From: Chitinophaga niabensis
GTDB taxonomy: Bacteria; Bacteroidota; Bacteroidia; Chitinophagales; Chitinophagaceae
Assembly: GCF_039545795.1 (NCBI RefSeq)
Contig: NZ_CP154260.1
Location: 3,539,001-3,603,000, forward strand
Direction of reading: 5' to 3'
DNA: 64,000 nt
The notes beneath the pieces are model-generated. The model ran no database searches and had not been told where the DNA came from. It worked only from the letters and a program-made list of their open reading frames with translations. Made by a program: the position numbers and the translations under genes. Positions within the stretch are counted from its first letter, which is position 1, and each line of letters begins with the position of its first letter. This document shows, in pieces, positions 9,209 through 17,790 of the stretch.

Positions 9209-12200
9209 TTAATTAAAAACAATGTTGGCGCCTATGTTGAATACCCTTTGTACCGGATATCCCAAACCATTACCAGCCATTTCCACATCCCATAATTTGA
9301 ATTTGCTGAACAGCAGCAGGTTGGTACCATTCACATAAAACCGGAACTGATTGGTGTGCAGCCTTCGCTGGAAGCCGGCGGGCAGAGAATATCCTATTTC
9401 TACCTGTTTCAGGCGTACAAAAGAACCATCGCGCATAAACCAGGTACTGGGCTGTACGTTATTGGCATTAACGGTGGGGCTGAGCCTTGGCCAGATGGCA
9501 TATACATTCCTGTTCTCTTCAGACCAATGACTGTCTGCATATGCTTTCAGCAATTGTGTATTATTATTGCCACCTACATCTCCATCTCTTTTAAAGGGAG
9601 CAGTAGCTACGGGATCTATCCAGAAGGATTGGTTACCGGCGCCCTGGAAAAAAGCAGATATATCCCATTGTTTATATCCCAGTGAAAATCCTGCACCGTA
9701 TACAATCTCCGGTACCAGCGGAAAACCAAGGGGCACCTGGTCTGCATTGGTGATACGGCCATCTCCGTTCACATCCAGGTATTTGATATCACCGCCCCCA
9801 TATGCCGCACCAAATTCCTGGCGGGGCGAGTTTTCTGCTTCTTTATCATCGGTAAACAATTTCTCTGCGATGAAACCGAACTGCTGGTTCAACGGAGTAC
9901 CTACACGATAACGCCAGCGTTCTGCATACTGTGGCTCCTCATAAACACGGTATTTGCTTTTGGCATACGTGAAATTGCCGCGCAGCGACATCCAGAAATC
10001 TTTCGACCAGCTTTCCCGGTAATCCAGCGAAAGGTCTACCCCATTGCCGGAAGCCTCTCCCAGGTTGGCTTTGATAGGTGCGGAAAGGCCCATGGTGTTG
10101 GGGATGGAAGCGCGTGTCATCAGGATATCGTCCCGGTATTCATTGTAATATTCTGCTACAAAATTGAGTTTGCTGTAAAGGTTCAGTTCCAGCGCAATGT
10201 TCTGTTTCTTTGCCCGTTCCCAGCTGATCTGCTCATTGGAATAACGGGATATGCCTACGCCATTTTTGAATTCTGCCCCATCACGTCCAAACCTTGCCCC
10301 TCTGTTCCCATCGTTCATGTTCACATTGGAGAGATAAAAGAAACGGTCCTGCGCAGAGCCGATCTGGTCATTCCCCACCAAACCATAAGAATAGCGGAGG
10401 CGCAGATTAGTGACCGTTCCTTTCAGGGGTTCAAAGAATGGCTCATTAGATATGGCCCATGCTACACCGCCGGATGGAAAGAATCCGAAGCGGTTAGTTT
10501 TATAAAATCTTTCGGAACCATTATAGCCAAAGTTGAACTCTGCGAAATAACGGTTATCGTACGCATAGGTAAAACGACCTGATAACCCTACGTTCCGGGA
10601 AGGGAGTGATTGCTGAAGGTCTCCCGCATTGGCATTGAGGCTCTGGCGGGTAATGAAAACCAGCAGGCCGCTGACACCATGTTTTTTAAAATCGCGTGAA
10701 TAGTTCAGCATGGATTCCATGTAAAAAGTAGCATTCAGGATCTTGTTACCTTCATTGTATCCAAGATATTCCGTTCCATCATCGTTGATCTTGGATATGC
10801 TATATTTATCAGTCAGCTGATCATAACCGCTTACCCTGTACCAGAAGGGATTGTAAAAGCGGCTCACATCAAAACTGGATGTGCGGTTAGTGTTGACCAT
10901 TGTGCGGAAGGAAAGGCCTTTTACCAGGTCGCTGAGATCCTGTTTTACTTCAAACTGTGCCAGCATCTGGCTGCGCGACTGGTCCTTGTAACCTTTCACC
11001 ATATCTGCATATGGGTTCAGGTATTCTCCATTCTCTCCATAGTTACCGAACATGATATGTTTCACATGGCGGTGTTGTTCGTCCTGGGGAAAATAGGCAG
11101 GAAATAATACAGGGTTGGCAGCCATCACTTTGCGGTACATCCATGCACCGCCATCTATGGGACCGGTATAATCATCAAAGTTTCCGCTGAGGCGTACGAT
11201 CAGTTCCGTTGTTTTGGTAACGTTGATGTTCACGTTGGCACGGAGGGAATAATTCTTAAGGTCGATATTATTATTGAAGTTATTGCGGTTATCTACTTTA
11301 AGGATACCGTTATCCTTACTATAAGAACCAGCCACATAATAACGTGCTACATTACCACCACCACTTACATTCAGGTTCACACGCTGGTTCATGGTGTACT
11401 TCTTAAAAAGCATTTCACGCCAGTCGTTTGCCGGATAGACCAGTGTATTTTTACCTTCTGCTGTATTCGCGATCTTTTCCTCTGTGTAGGGTAATGTTCC
11501 CAAAGGATCGCGGGTGAGCACGGCTTCGTTGTGCTTTTTCATGAACGTTACGGGATCTGCCAATTCAATGTTATCGGTAGGTGCGGAAATGGAATTTTCC
11601 AGGCGCAGAGAGATCTTGGCTTTTCCTGCTACCCCTTGTTTAGTGGTAACAAGGATCACACCATTGGCTCCGCGGGCTCCGTACAATGCCGTGGCCGTTG
11701 CATCCTTCATGATGGAAAAGCTGGCGATATCATCTGGCTGCAAACGTGCAAGATCGGTGGTAGTGAGTTCAATACCATCTATGAGAATAAGCGGGCGGGT
11801 GTTGTTGCCAAAGGTGGTGATACCGCGTACAAAGAAGTCCGCATTATCTGCACCCGGCTCACCGCTCCGCTGGTAAGCAATTACACCGGCAAGTCTTCCG
11901 GCCAATGCTGTAGTCAGGTTACTGGATGGAACTTTCAGTTCCTTTGGGTTGATGGTGGTGATGGAGCCTATTACGCTTTCTTTCTTCTGGGTACCAAAAG
12001 CCACGATCTGCACTTCATTGAGGGCATTGGCGGGATTGGGTTCCAGTTTTACATCCAGCGTGGTGCGTTTTCCTACCACAATGCGTTGCGGAATATATCC
12101 AATGAAAGAGAATAACAGTATTTCGTTATCGTTATTGATCTGCAAAGTGAATTTACCTTCTGCATCGGTAACGGCACCACGGTTGGTACCTTCTACTTTT

Positions 12201-12619
12201 ACTGTTGCACCCGGGAGGCCACTGTTCACATCGTAGATCTTGCCGGTAAGGATCCTTTGCTGTACTGCTTCCGCAGGTTTGCGTGGTTCATCCAGCGAGA
12301 TCAGTATCTCTTCATTTAACGTGGAGTATTGCAGTGGCTTTCCTTTAAAAGACTGATCCAATACTGTTTTCAAAGGTGTGCTGTTCCCTGTTACATTCAC
12401 CCGGATATCACTTCCGGCCACCTGGCCGTTGTAGGTGAATTTGATTCCATAGGCATTGCTGATCTTGCGTAATGCGGAAGCGATCGGTTCATCCTTTAGC
12501 TGGATAGAGATCTCTTTTTTCAGCACATCCTGGGCAAGTGTAAAGGTACTCAGGCAAAGCAGGTAAAATATAAAACACAATACTTTACCCTTACGTAGCA
12601 GGGCATACGTTTTCTTCAT
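9209..12619 (-). CDS. SusC/RagA TonB-dependent transporter with STN domain (locus 1)
   Basis: The protein has 1136 residues with a signal peptide (about 1-30). Residues about 35-108 form an STN (secretin/TonB N-terminal) domain, the part of FecA-type receptors that talks to FecR. A carboxypeptidase-regulatory-like domain (about 122-195) comes next, then the plug (about 212-330, with RSGEPGADNADFF and GARGANGVILVTTK), and the rest forms the 22-stranded barrel. It imports an unknown ligand, energised by TonB. FecR lies 39 bp upstream and SusD immediately downstream, so the genes form one unit. Residues 222-263 are identical to the corresponding part of the second SusC, showing duplication. Confidence 0.96.
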   Translation of the reverse strand: MKKTYALLRKGKVLCFIFYLLCLSTFTLAQDVLKKEISIQLKDEPIASALRKISNAYGIKFTYNGQVAGSDIRVNVTGNSTPLKTVLDQSFKGKPLQYSTLNEEILISLDEPRKPAEAVQQRILTGKIYDVNSGLPGATVKVEGTNRGAVTDAEGKFTLQINNDNEILLFSFIGYIPQRIVVGKRTTLDVKLEPNPANALNEVQIVAFGTQKKESVIGSITTINPKELKVPSSNLTTALAGRLAGVIAYQRSGEPGADNADFFVRGITTFGNNTRPLILIDGIELTTTDLARLQPDDIASFSIMKDATATALYGARGANGVILVTTKQGVAGKAKISLRLENSISAPTDNIELADPVTFMKKHNEAVLTRDPLGTLPYTEEKIANTAEGKNTLVYPANDWREMLFKKYTMNQRVNLNVSGGGNVARYYVAGSYSKDNGILKVDNRNNFNNNIDLKNYSLRANVNINVTKTTELIVRLSGNFDDYTGPIDGGAWMYRKVMAANPVLFPAYFPQDEQHRHVKHIMFGNYGENGEYLNPYADMVKGYKDQSRSQMLAQFEVKQDLSDLVKGLSFRTMVNTNRTSSFDVSRFYNPFWYRVSGYDQLTDKYSISKINDDGTEYLGYNEGNKILNATFYMESMLNYSRDFKKHGVSGLLVFITRQSLNANAGDLQQSLPSRNVGLSGRFTYAYDNRYFAEFNFGYNGSERFYKTNRFGFFPSGGVAWAISNEPFFEPLKGTVTNLRLRYSYGLVGNDQIGSAQDRFFYLSNVNMNDGNRGARFGRDGAEFKNGVGISRYSNEQISWERAKKQNIALELNLYSKLNFVAEYYNEYRDDILMTRASIPNTMGLSAPIKANLGEASGNGVDLSLDYRESWSKDFWMSLRGNFTYAKSKYRVYEEPQYAERWRYRVGTPLNQQFGFIAEKLFTDDKEAENSPRQEFGAAYGGGDIKYLDVNGDGRITNADQVPLGFPLVPEIVYGAGFSLGYKQWDISAFFQGAGNQSFWIDPVATAPFKRDGDVGGNNNTQLLKAYADSHWSEENRNVYAIWPRLSPTVNANNVQPSTWFMRDGSFVRLKQVEIGYSLPAGFQRRLHTNQFRFYVNGTNLLLFSKFKLWDVEMAGNGLGYPVQRVFNIGANIVFN

Positions 12620-12658
12620 ACAATTGCATGTATTAAATGGTGATGAAAAAAGGGGGAT

Positions 12659-13606
12659 TTAACATTTTCCTTTCTGAATGAAATATTTGTTTCCTTTGGT
12701 GTTTATTTTAACACCCACAACGCGGCTTAATTTAGTCAGGAAAGTCTCTATGTCTTCATTGGCTTTGATGCGCCCGTAGAACAGGCATTCTTTTGCGTCT
12801 TCTTCTATCGTTACTGTAACATTGAATAAGCGTTCCAGGTCTTTGGCGATGATGCCCAGCTTCACGTTATTATACTCCAGTTCTCCTTCCCTGCGTTGCA
12901 GCATCAGTGCAGCATCCGGGTCATCTACATAACTGAGGCTACGGGAGTTTTTCCCGAAGAAACCTTTTTGCATGGGCATCAGGCGTTGTTCATCATTTAA
13001 TATTACCGAGCCATTTAATAACGTAACAGTGATGAGTGTATCTTCCGGATAGGCATGGATATTAAATGCTGTGCCCAATACTTTGGTGGTTAAGGATTGT
13101 GTATGGATGATAAAGGGACGTTGTGCATTGCTGGTCACTTCAAAAAAGGCTTCACCGGAGAGCTGCACAATGCGCTGATCTCCTTCAAACTGTTCAGGAT
13201 ATTTCAGCTCACTGCATGGCGCCAGCCATACCAGCGTGCTATCGGGCAGCCGGATCTTTTTGCGCTCCCCTTTGCCGGTGAGCAACGTTTTTTCCGGTAC
13301 ATTACGGGTACCGGGCAGGAAGATCCTGGCCATCACCAATCCTCCGGCAGCCAATACCAGCACAGCTGCCGCCAGCCGCCAGCGATGAAGCAGCGAAACC
13401 GGTTTACGTGTTTTACGCACATGTTGCTTCAACTGCCCCAGCATCCTCGATTTCAGGCGGGTGATATCTTCAACGGAAGAAGCCTCCCATGTGGCGGGCT
13501 GATCTGCTTCCCGGCGATACCAGTCCAGTAGTATCTCTCGTTCCTCTGTTGTAGCGGTACCATTGAGGTACTTTTCTATTAATGATAACATTGTCTTCTG
13601 GTCCAC
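12659..13606 (-). CDS. FecR-family anti-sigma factor (locus 1)
   Basis: The 315-aa protein has a cytoplasmic N-terminal part (EKYLNGTATTEEREILLDWYR, sigma-binding), one membrane helix near 90-110 (LAAAVLVLAAGGLVMARIF) and a periplasmic FecR domain. The FecR core is visible as KIRLPDSTLVWLAPCSELKYP, GEAFFEVTSNAQRPFIIHT and LGTAFNIHAYPEDT. The C-terminal DUF4974-type domain (about 245-312) includes LSRVVGVKI. It holds the neighbouring ECF sigma factor inactive until the STN domain of the SusC signals. It lies between the sigma gene and SusC, as is standard. Confidence 0.93.
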   Translation of the reverse strand: MDQKTMLSLIEKYLNGTATTEEREILLDWYRREADQPATWEASSVEDITRLKSRMLGQLKQHVRKTRKPVSLLHRWRLAAAVLVLAAGGLVMARIFLPGTRNVPEKTLLTGKGERKKIRLPDSTLVWLAPCSELKYPEQFEGDQRIVQLSGEAFFEVTSNAQRPFIIHTQSLTTKVLGTAFNIHAYPEDTLITVTLLNGSVILNDEQRLMPMQKGFFGKNSRSLSYVDDPDAALMLQRREGELEYNNVKLGIIAKDLERLFNVTVTIEEDAKECLFYGRIKANEDIETFLTKLSRVVGVKINTKGNKYFIQKGKC

Positions 13607-13648
13607 AAAAACGATTTAGCAATCTTTAGCTGAATATAAGTACCATAA

Positions 13649-13666
13649 CTAAGGGCCCACCCTTAG
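13649..13666. other. Short hairpin between sigma and FecR genes
   Basis: The perfect 7-bp inverted repeat ctaaggg / cccttag surrounds a 4-nt loop (ccca) in the 76-bp gap between the ECF sigma and FecR genes. No T-run follows on the minus strand, so it is not a standard terminator. It could weaken readthrough or protect an mRNA end. Confidence 0.4.
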
Positions 13667-13682
13667 TCTGCTGGAAAAAAAA

Positions 13683-14273
13683 TCAGAGTTGGTGATCGAG
13701 GAGTAATAAAAGCAGTGGAGTGGCATCCTTCAGGTTGAGGCGGATGGTTTTCAGGGCTTTGGTGAGGTGTGCTTCGGCTGTTTTGGGGGAAATATCCAGC
13801 CGGTCTGCTATTTCGGCAATGCTCAAACCTTCATAGCGGCTGTAGCGGAATACGAGCCGGCATTTTTCCGGCAGTTGCTCTACGATGCCGCCCACATATT
13901 CTGTGAGGAAGCGGGCATGTACCCTTTCCTCTTCATCGGCAAATACGGCAGCAGGGATAAAATTGTCTTTAATGATCTGCAGCTGCCGGCGCTGGCGGAC
14001 GAGGTGTTTGAAAACGGAGAATTTAATGGCAGTGGCCAGGTAAGCTCCCAGGGAATCGATCTGTACAATATGGCGGCGGTCCCACAGGCTGATGAATACT
14101 TCCTGGGTGATCTCTTCAGACAGTACCTGGTCTTTTGTGAGATTGAATGCAATCGCCATCAGCTTTTCCCAGAAACGCTGGTAGATCTCTGTAAAGGCAT
14201 CTTCCTTTCCCTGTACGAGCAATTGAGCCAGATCCTGATCCGATAAGTTGCAATAGGACTTAATTTTGGCCAC
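13683..14273 (-). CDS. ECF RNA polymerase sigma-70 factor (locus 1)
   Basis: The 196-aa protein has the region 2 segment (AFTEIYQRFWEKLMAIAFNL, ITQEVFISLWDRR) and a region 4 helix-turn-helix (YEGLSIAEIADRLDISPKTAEAHLTKALK). This is the Bacteroidetes family-1 ECF type, which pairs with FecR and SusC. It should direct transcription of the adjacent SusCD genes after release by FecR. It is the first gene of the locus and is separated from the upstream oxidoreductase by a strong terminator at 14392. Confidence 0.94.
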   Translation of the reverse strand: MAKIKSYCNLSDQDLAQLLVQGKEDAFTEIYQRFWEKLMAIAFNLTKDQVLSEEITQEVFISLWDRRHIVQIDSLGAYLATAIKFSVFKHLVRQRRQLQIIKDNFIPAAVFADEEERVHARFLTEYVGGIVEQLPEKCRLVFRYSRYEGLSIAEIADRLDISPKTAEAHLTKALKTIRLNLKDATPLLLLLLDHQL

Positions 14274-14391
14274 GTGAAGCGATTTAGCAAGTATAGTTGG
14301 TTAAAGCTGAACGGCTAAATCTAGGGATTAAAAATGAAAAAATCGGGAAAACAGGTAGGTACAGGATGCGGAATTAGAGGGTATCTAAAAA

Positions 14392-14417
14392 GGGCCGGTC
14401 CCTTTCAGGACCGGCCC
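14392..14417 (-). terminator. Terminator of the second SusCD operon
   Basis: A 10-bp perfect GC-rich inverted repeat (gggccggtcc / ggaccggccc) with a 6-nt loop lies just below the stop of the FAD oxidoreductase (14424). On the minus strand it is followed by TTTTT. It insulates locus 2 from locus 1. Confidence 0.9.
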
Positions 14418-14423
14418 GGGTAA

Positions 14424-16382
14424 TTACCTTTCGGGTACCCATAGTACGGCGTCCGCTACTATGGTTCCATCTGCATTTTCGTTAGAAAACTCCACGATGG
14501 CCGGGGTTCCTTTCTTCAGATCATAAGTGCCGATGGACACCCATTCGCCGGAAGTCTGCCCCTGCACCATCACATCTTTCTTCTTCACAAGGATTGTTTG
14601 TTGTTGCCTGCCATTAAAAACTTTTACCGTAGTGGACGCCGCATTCTTTTTCAAATGCGGATAATAAATATAAGCATGGTATTTACCGTTCCTGAAATCA
14701 TTTACTTTGAATTGAACAGTGCGGATATCAGTAGCACCGGAATCAACGGTGAGCATATCCGGTCCATATCCGCCACCGGTAGTTTTCCAGATACCTTTTT
14801 TGGTAATGGCCAGAGAGTCCCGGTTATCGATCAACAGATCAGGCAGGGCTCCGTTGGCTAAGGGGTTCTGTTGCAATACTGCTTTGATCTTAGCCGCATC
14901 CACCTGTTGCACACTCTGGTTATTGGCGATAGCGAGGTCTGCTGCAATGGCCGTGGACTGCGCCAATGCCATGAACACAGGTTCCATGCGGATAGAACCA
15001 TAAGCAATATGCGTGGCAGATAAACAAACCGGTACCAGCAGGTTGCTGCAATCTTCCGTTTTAGGGATCAGTGCGCCATATCCAACAGGATAAGGCGGGA
15101 AACCACCCACTTCCACATTCCCTTCATTCTTCACCATACCATTCACCACTATACGTTGTGTGTTGTGTGAATCCATAGTATAAGCTGCCATGCCTACGGG
15201 ATCTGTTACCACTGTTTTGCCGGTACAGTTTGCCTGCGTCATTACATACTGGCCTATCATCCTGCGGGCTTCGCGGATATATAACTGGGGAGACCAGCCA
15301 CCGTTATCAGTATATTCATCTTTGGGATAGCCCCATTTGCTGAGCGCAGTTCTGATCGGCTCCGGTACACGGGGATCACTGATGCAGAAATATAAAAGCC
15401 CCTTGGTATAATCTTCGTGCTCTTTGATGATCTTAGCCCTCGTAGCATTATCCCCATTCGGGTAATCGTAGTTCATGCCGATCATATCAGTAGAGAAGCC
15501 TCCCCTGTTATTGATGTCTGTTTTGTTATTCGGCATCCGGCTCACAATGAAATAATCACTGAGGCTTAGCTTTTGCGGTTGTGCTTTAAATAAACGTGCC
15601 AGCAATTCATAACGGGCAGGATCATAATTAGCCGGCCGTGTGATGGGGATGCTGTTTGCAGGATCATTGCTGAGACAGATACGGTAATTATAGGCCTGCA
15701 CATTTTTATCCCCGGTTCCTGTTGCTTTCAAAGCAGCAGGACTGATACCCCATAACAAACCACTCGCCGGTACACCCGGGGTTTTGTAGGGATCTACGCC
15801 ATCGGGGAACTGATGTTCGTGCAATAATTGTACACCGTTATAGGTTTCGCCATATTCACTATTGGCCTCGCGGCCTACGGTGAAGGAAACGCCGGCTTTT
15901 GCCATAAGGTCTCCTTCATAGGAACAGTCGATAAACATTTTAGCTTCTACCACTAAGCCGCTTTGCATTTGTATGGCGGTGATCTTTTTATTGGTTTTTG
16001 TAGCGCCGGCAAGCTGCTCATTGTATAACACTTTCACTTTTGCCCTGCTGATGTAATCCTGGAAAAGGCTTTCCGCCACATGCGGTTCAAAGATCCAGGA
16101 TTCAAACTTTCCATAATGCTTTCCAATACGGCGGTAGAAATCAAGGGATAATCCCCTGATCGCATATTTGTTGCCGATATCTGTGTAGCCCAGGCCACCG
16201 GTGGTTAAACCACCGAGGTGTTTACCGGGTTCCAGGAGCAAAACGGAGCGGCCCATCATTTTAGCGGTATAGGCTGCTATCACACCGGCGGAAGTACCAC
16301 CGTAGATACATATATCCACCTTCTCTTTAGCGCCTGCGGCTGCGTTACATAAAATCAGTATAGAAATGATCAACACTCTCAT
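14424..16382 (-). CDS. Secreted FAD-dependent oxidoreductase (FAD_oxidored family) with golvesin/xanthan-lyase-like C-terminal domain
   Basis: The protein has 652 residues with a signal peptide (about 1-18). A dinucleotide-binding motif follows (IYGGTSAGVIAAY, residues 27-39, then an acidic Glu51), with HLGGLTTGGLG typical of the FAD_oxidored family (PF12831). Residues about 525-650 form a beta-rich domain like the golvesin/xanthan lyase carbohydrate-binding module (VQFKVNDFRNGKYHAYIYYPH, VEFSNENADGTIVADAV). It is probably periplasmic or surface exposed and acts on the ligand imported by locus 2; substrate and reaction are unknown. The start overlaps the SGNH gene's stop as ATGA, indicating translational coupling. 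A start at 16382 is supported by the signal peptide. Confidence 0.82.
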   Translation of the reverse strand: MRVLIISILILCNAAAGAKEKVDICIYGGTSAGVIAAYTAKMMGRSVLLLEPGKHLGGLTTGGLGYTDIGNKYAIRGLSLDFYRRIGKHYGKFESWIFEPHVAESLFQDYISRAKVKVLYNEQLAGATKTNKKITAIQMQSGLVVEAKMFIDCSYEGDLMAKAGVSFTVGREANSEYGETYNGVQLLHEHQFPDGVDPYKTPGVPASGLLWGISPAALKATGTGDKNVQAYNYRICLSNDPANSIPITRPANYDPARYELLARLFKAQPQKLSLSDYFIVSRMPNNKTDINNRGGFSTDMIGMNYDYPNGDNATRAKIIKEHEDYTKGLLYFCISDPRVPEPIRTALSKWGYPKDEYTDNGGWSPQLYIREARRMIGQYVMTQANCTGKTVVTDPVGMAAYTMDSHNTQRIVVNGMVKNEGNVEVGGFPPYPVGYGALIPKTEDCSNLLVPVCLSATHIAYGSIRMEPVFMALAQSTAIAADLAIANNQSVQQVDAAKIKAVLQQNPLANGALPDLLIDNRDSLAITKKGIWKTTGGGYGPDMLTVDSGATDIRTVQFKVNDFRNGKYHAYIYYPHLKKNAASTTVKVFNGRQQQTILVKKKDVMVQGQTSGEWVSIGTYDLKKGTPAIVEFSNENADGTIVADAVLWVPER

Positions 16383-17083
16383 GATTGCAATAATTTATTA
16401 AGGTAAGCTGGATAACTTTCTTTTGTGATACTCCCGTCTCCGTTAGTAATGCTATCGCCAAAGCAAACGATCCTGCTTTGAGGGAGCTTTTGAAGGAGGA
16501 TATGTTCGTATACAGCCAGACCTATGAAACGGTAACCGTTAGGGGTTGGATGGATACCGTCTGTTTTCTGACTATTGGCTTCATTCTGGATCAGCGAGTC
16601 TTTATCCAAGCCTACCTTGCCTACTTTCTCAAAGAGTGTCCCCAAGTCCAGCAGTTCCGTTTTATACTGTGCCGCCAGGCTTTTGATGGTTTCGTTTACG
16701 GCAGCCCTTCTTTTGACAGGCCCGTCCGTTCCATAATGAGCAGGATCATGGCGGGTGAGCAGGTAAGGTTCATAGAAAGGCAGGATCGTCATCAGGAGCA
16801 CTTTGCTTTTTGATGCCTGGATCTTTTCTATGAGTGTTGCCATATTCTTCCGGTATTGCTCCAGCGGAATGTATTTACGGCTGTTCATGTCGTTTGTACC
16901 CGCCATGAGTACTGTGAGCGCAGGTTTGTGTGCGAGGCAGTCTTTATCGATCCTTTTCAGCAGATCGTCTGTATTATTGCCACCTACACCGGCATTGATC
17001 ACTAAAGGATCCGCAAAATTGGCGCGCAGCGTCATGGCCAGGGCTGTCATGAGGGACGTGGACAGGAAAACTCTTCTATGCAT
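16379..17083 (-). CDS. SGNH/GDSL hydrolase with circularly permuted motif order
   Basis: The protein has 234 residues. The N-terminus has an RR-containing, Tat-like signal (MHRRVFLST). Mature sequence begins directly with block II (VINAGVGGNNT, Gly31), then block III (AGTNDMN, Asn64), block V (DGIHPTPNGY, Asp175 and His178). Only at the very C-terminus does block I appear (CFGDSITNGDG, nucleophile Ser211). Normal SGNH enzymes carry block I first, so this order II-III-V-I is a circular permutation. All catalytic residues are present, so it is predicted to be an active esterase, probably removing acyl groups from a glycan. The gene starts straight after the upstream TAA and overlaps the FAD oxidoreductase by ATGA, so it belongs to the locus 2 operon. 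Confidence 0.85.
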   Translation of the reverse strand: MHRRVFLSTSLMTALAMTLRANFADPLVINAGVGGNNTDDLLKRIDKDCLAHKPALTVLMAGTNDMNSRKYIPLEQYRKNMATLIEKIQASKSKVLLMTILPFYEPYLLTRHDPAHYGTDGPVKRRAAVNETIKSLAAQYKTELLDLGTLFEKVGKVGLDKDSLIQNEANSQKTDGIHPTPNGYRFIGLAVYEHILLQKLPQSRIVCFGDSITNGDGSITKESYPAYLNKLLQS

Positions 17084-17764
17084 TTATTCGGGTTTGGCGG
17101 TCAATTTTACCGTGGACGCAGCAAATATATCAATTGCATTCGGAACAGGCAAGTAGAGTGTTTCATATTCCAGTTCATTGTTCAATACATTGGCCGGGAT
17201 ATTGGTGATCATTTCAGCGGAAGGCACCTGTAATGTCTGTGTTACACCTGCCAGATCTTTATACCGCAGCCGCAGGCCAAAAGTACGGGGATCTGCTACC
17301 ACCCATTCGATGCGGGTTTTGCCAGCGCTGTAAACCGCCTTTTTAAAGAGCCTGTTCTGCAGGTTGCTGGTGTAGAAAGCGCCGTACACATCTCCGGTGG
17401 CATTTGCTTTAATAGATACATTCCCTTTTGCATTATAGGAATAAACATCAAAGCTATATGCACCTTCCGTCATGTTATTTAATAATACAGTAATGGTATC
17501 CACACCGGAAGTACGTGTTACAGGTACCTCCACAGAGTCCTGACGCTGATTCCAGTACACGCGGCATTTGGTGATGCGTGAATCCATTTTCAGCAGCCAG
17601 GTTAATTTAACCCGGTTATTACCGGGATACACTTTAACGGAATCTGCTTTCCCGGGGTATACTATCTCCCCTTCCGGGGCAAAGTCTTTATAGTCTTTAT
17701 CATTTTTCCCGCAGGCGGCGATGATAAAGAGTGCGGCTATGATCAGTATTTGAATATGTTTCAT
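17084..17764 (-). CDS. DUF4998 lipoprotein without discoidin domain
   Basis: The protein has 226 residues. The signal peptide ends IIAAC (lipobox). It shows the DUF4998 pattern: GEIVYPGKAD near the start, then KCRVYWNQRQDSVEV and further beta-rich segments. It is the counterpart of the 381-aa protein in locus 1, but stops after the DUF4998 part and lacks the F5/8 type C module. It is probably an accessory ligand-binding lipoprotein of the SusCD complex. It sits between the DUF4959-type gene and the SGNH esterase and abuts the latter without spacer. Confidence 0.8.
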   Translation of the reverse strand: MKHIQILIIAALFIIAACGKNDKDYKDFAPEGEIVYPGKADSVKVYPGNNRVKLTWLLKMDSRITKCRVYWNQRQDSVEVPVTRTSGVDTITVLLNNMTEGAYSFDVYSYNAKGNVSIKANATGDVYGAFYTSNLQNRLFKKAVYSAGKTRIEWVVADPRTFGLRLRYKDLAGVTQTLQVPSAEMITNIPANVLNNELEYETLYLPVPNAIDIFAASTVKLTAKPE

Positions 17765-17790
17765 CGATCTGTTTTTCTTTGATGAATAGG

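Noticed and set aside
11531-12115. Plus-strand open frame of 194 codons
   Set aside because: It is antisense to the plug and CarboxypepD_reg part of SusC.
13767-14246. Plus-strand open frame of 159 codons
   Set aside because: It is antisense to the ECF sigma factor and has no own signals.
16379-16480. GDS motif at the SGNH C-terminus as the start of a second SGNH gene
   Set aside because: The frame stops 23 residues after the GDS and the next gene, which overlaps by ATGA, encodes an FAD enzyme.
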